Below, piece by piece: positions 32,289-33,064 of a stretch of 33,064 bases of DNA. This DNA is from Aquimarina sp. RZ0. GTDB lineage: Bacteria > Bacteroidota > Bacteroidia > Flavobacteriales > Flavobacteriaceae. A program made the position numbers and the translations under genes. The DNA lies in contig NZ_VTZU01000071.1 of NCBI RefSeq assembly GCF_008370685.1, positions 1 through 33,064 of the forward strand. The letters are read 5' to 3'. Position 1 is the first letter of the stretch; every line of letters begins with the position of its first letter. Below the pieces are notes generated by a model. That model saw only the letters and a list, made by a program, of their open reading frames with translations. It searched no databases and was not told the origin of the DNA.

Positions 32289-32982
32289 GCTCAATAAATC
32301 AAAAAATACCTTAAGTATTTTTAACTATTTTAATTGTAAATTGGTTGAATTTTTGGTTAGATTCAGGGGATAAACCCCGTTTTTTATGCTTAAAAAAGCA
32401 TGGAAAAAGTAGATTATATATGAAAGTAATAATTTTTTTATGTAATCTATTGATTTAAAGTTTGTTACAGCTATATGTTAACCGTATTTTTATTATTGTT
32501 TTTCCATAAAATCAATCTTTTAATTTTCACTTCGTATTTACTCCATTTTCCTTAACACTTCCTGAATTTTTCTTTCTCTGGAGGTTTTAGGTTGTTTTGC
32601 TATTAATTCACTTACAAATCATAAAGTACAGAGGTTTTAATAAATCAGATCAAATTTTCATCCAAAACATAGCGCAATAATTTTTGGAGAAAGACAAAAA
32701 GCGTTACTTGAATGAGTAATAAAGTAGGCTATACTTGTTTTAATATTTTATTTTAGATGTATAACCTTATGTTAAATAGAATAATCCTCTTATTTAAGAG
32801 AAATTTAATGGTGGTTTTAGTGAAACTCGAATTTGAGAAGTATGAAAAGACACACTCAAATCCGTAAGTTGAATTAATCCCGCCTATCCGGCGGGATCCC
32901 ATAAATTCCACCTCTAAGCCCATTAAGTTCAATAAAGCGGTTCATTTTATAAGTTTACGATTTAACACTTAAATGAACTGAT
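32289..32982. other. Gap before the serine recombinase
   Basis: No full gene in about 690 bases. On the - strand at 32538-32618 a short open run (ELIAKQPKTSRERKIQEVLR, ending KME and a stop) looks like the C-terminal end of a lost gene. A GC-rich hairpin lies at 32878-32896. Confidence 0.4.
32878..32896. terminator. GC-rich hairpin
   Basis: TCCCGCC and GGCGGGA pair perfectly around a TATCC loop. It stands out in an AT-rich background and lies about 87 bases before the recombinase start. No T-run follows on either strand, so it may be a REP-like palindrome or recombinase-related site rather than a terminator. Confidence 0.35.
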
Positions 32983-33064
32983 ATGTTATTTGGATATGCA
33001 CGTATAAGTACCCCATCTCAGAAATTTAATTTACAAATCGATGCTTTGTTAAAAGCAGGAGTAA
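32983..33064 (+). CDS. Serine recombinase (resolvase/invertase), 5' end only
   Basis: The frame begins MLFGYARISTPSQKFNLQID and runs off the window after 27 codons. YARIST is the catalytic N-terminal motif of resolvase/invertase recombinases, with Ser9 the expected nucleophile. The C-terminal DNA-binding part is outside the window. It suggests a second mobile element or an invertible locus beginning at the right edge. Confidence 0.85.
   Translation, partial: MLFGYARISTPSQKFNLQIDALLKAGV

Overview
The window looks like an AT-rich chromosomal stretch from a marine-type Flavobacteriaceae (Bacteroidetes; an Aquimarina-like genus is my inference). The reasons are the NrfHA and fused ResB-ResC (CcsBA) operon, a short HPF-type protein, a Bacteroidetes-style tyrosine integrase, an RteC-like gene, a VgrG plus DUF4280 (PAAR-like) cassette, and a promoter of the TTG / TAnnTTTG Bacteroidetes type upstream of vgrG. 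No tRNA, rRNA or CRISPR array was recognised.

Layout. (1) 1-7.3 kb, + strand: a stable metabolic region with an HPF/RaiA-like protein, a CBS-pair protein, and nrfH-nrfA-ccsBA for ammonifying nitrite reduction and its cytochrome c assembly. (2) 7.5-16.5 kb: an integrated mobile region with a tyrosine integrase, an RteC-like protein, and a module present twice (10169-11711 and 14576-15830). Each module carries a palindromic leader, an excisionase-type HTH gene, spaced GGTNNACC palindromes, a conserved tail and a 25-26 bp tandem array. Between the copies lies a 642-aa protein made of nine about 70-residue repeats resembling helicase-associated (HA) domains. A decayed 3' fragment of the RteC-like gene precedes the second copy, so a larger unit was duplicated. 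(3) 16.6-27.1 kb, - strand: an orphan type VI secretion cassette, read as vgrG, a 301-aa protein, a DUF4280 PAAR-like tip, a 974-aa putative effector, then three paralogous lipoproteins that are probable immunity proteins. The last lipoprotein gene is split by an intact IS5-family element (17104-17987, TAA target duplication). (4) 27.5-30.3 kb, - strand: small lineage-specific genes upstream of vgrG, at least one decayed. (5) 30.5-33.1 kb: an XRE regulator with repeated sites in front of it, a small coiled-coil protein, a four-TM protein overlapping a tiny acidic lipoprotein with a duplicated peptide motif, and the start of a serine recombinase at the right edge.

How the parts relate. The IS at 17.1 kb and a 155-bp element at 10372-10526 share terminal inverted repeats and TAA target duplications, so the short element is a MITE of that IS family. 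The second module copy preserves the empty site. The T6SS cassette has no sheath or baseplate genes here, so VgrG, PAAR and effector must use an apparatus encoded elsewhere. Lipoprotein immunity genes suggest the effector acts in the periplasm or on the envelope. The most unusual material is the duplicated module, in which noncoding DNA is better conserved than the adjoining gene, with its nested palindromes and arrays, together with the nine-repeat HA-like protein it flanks.
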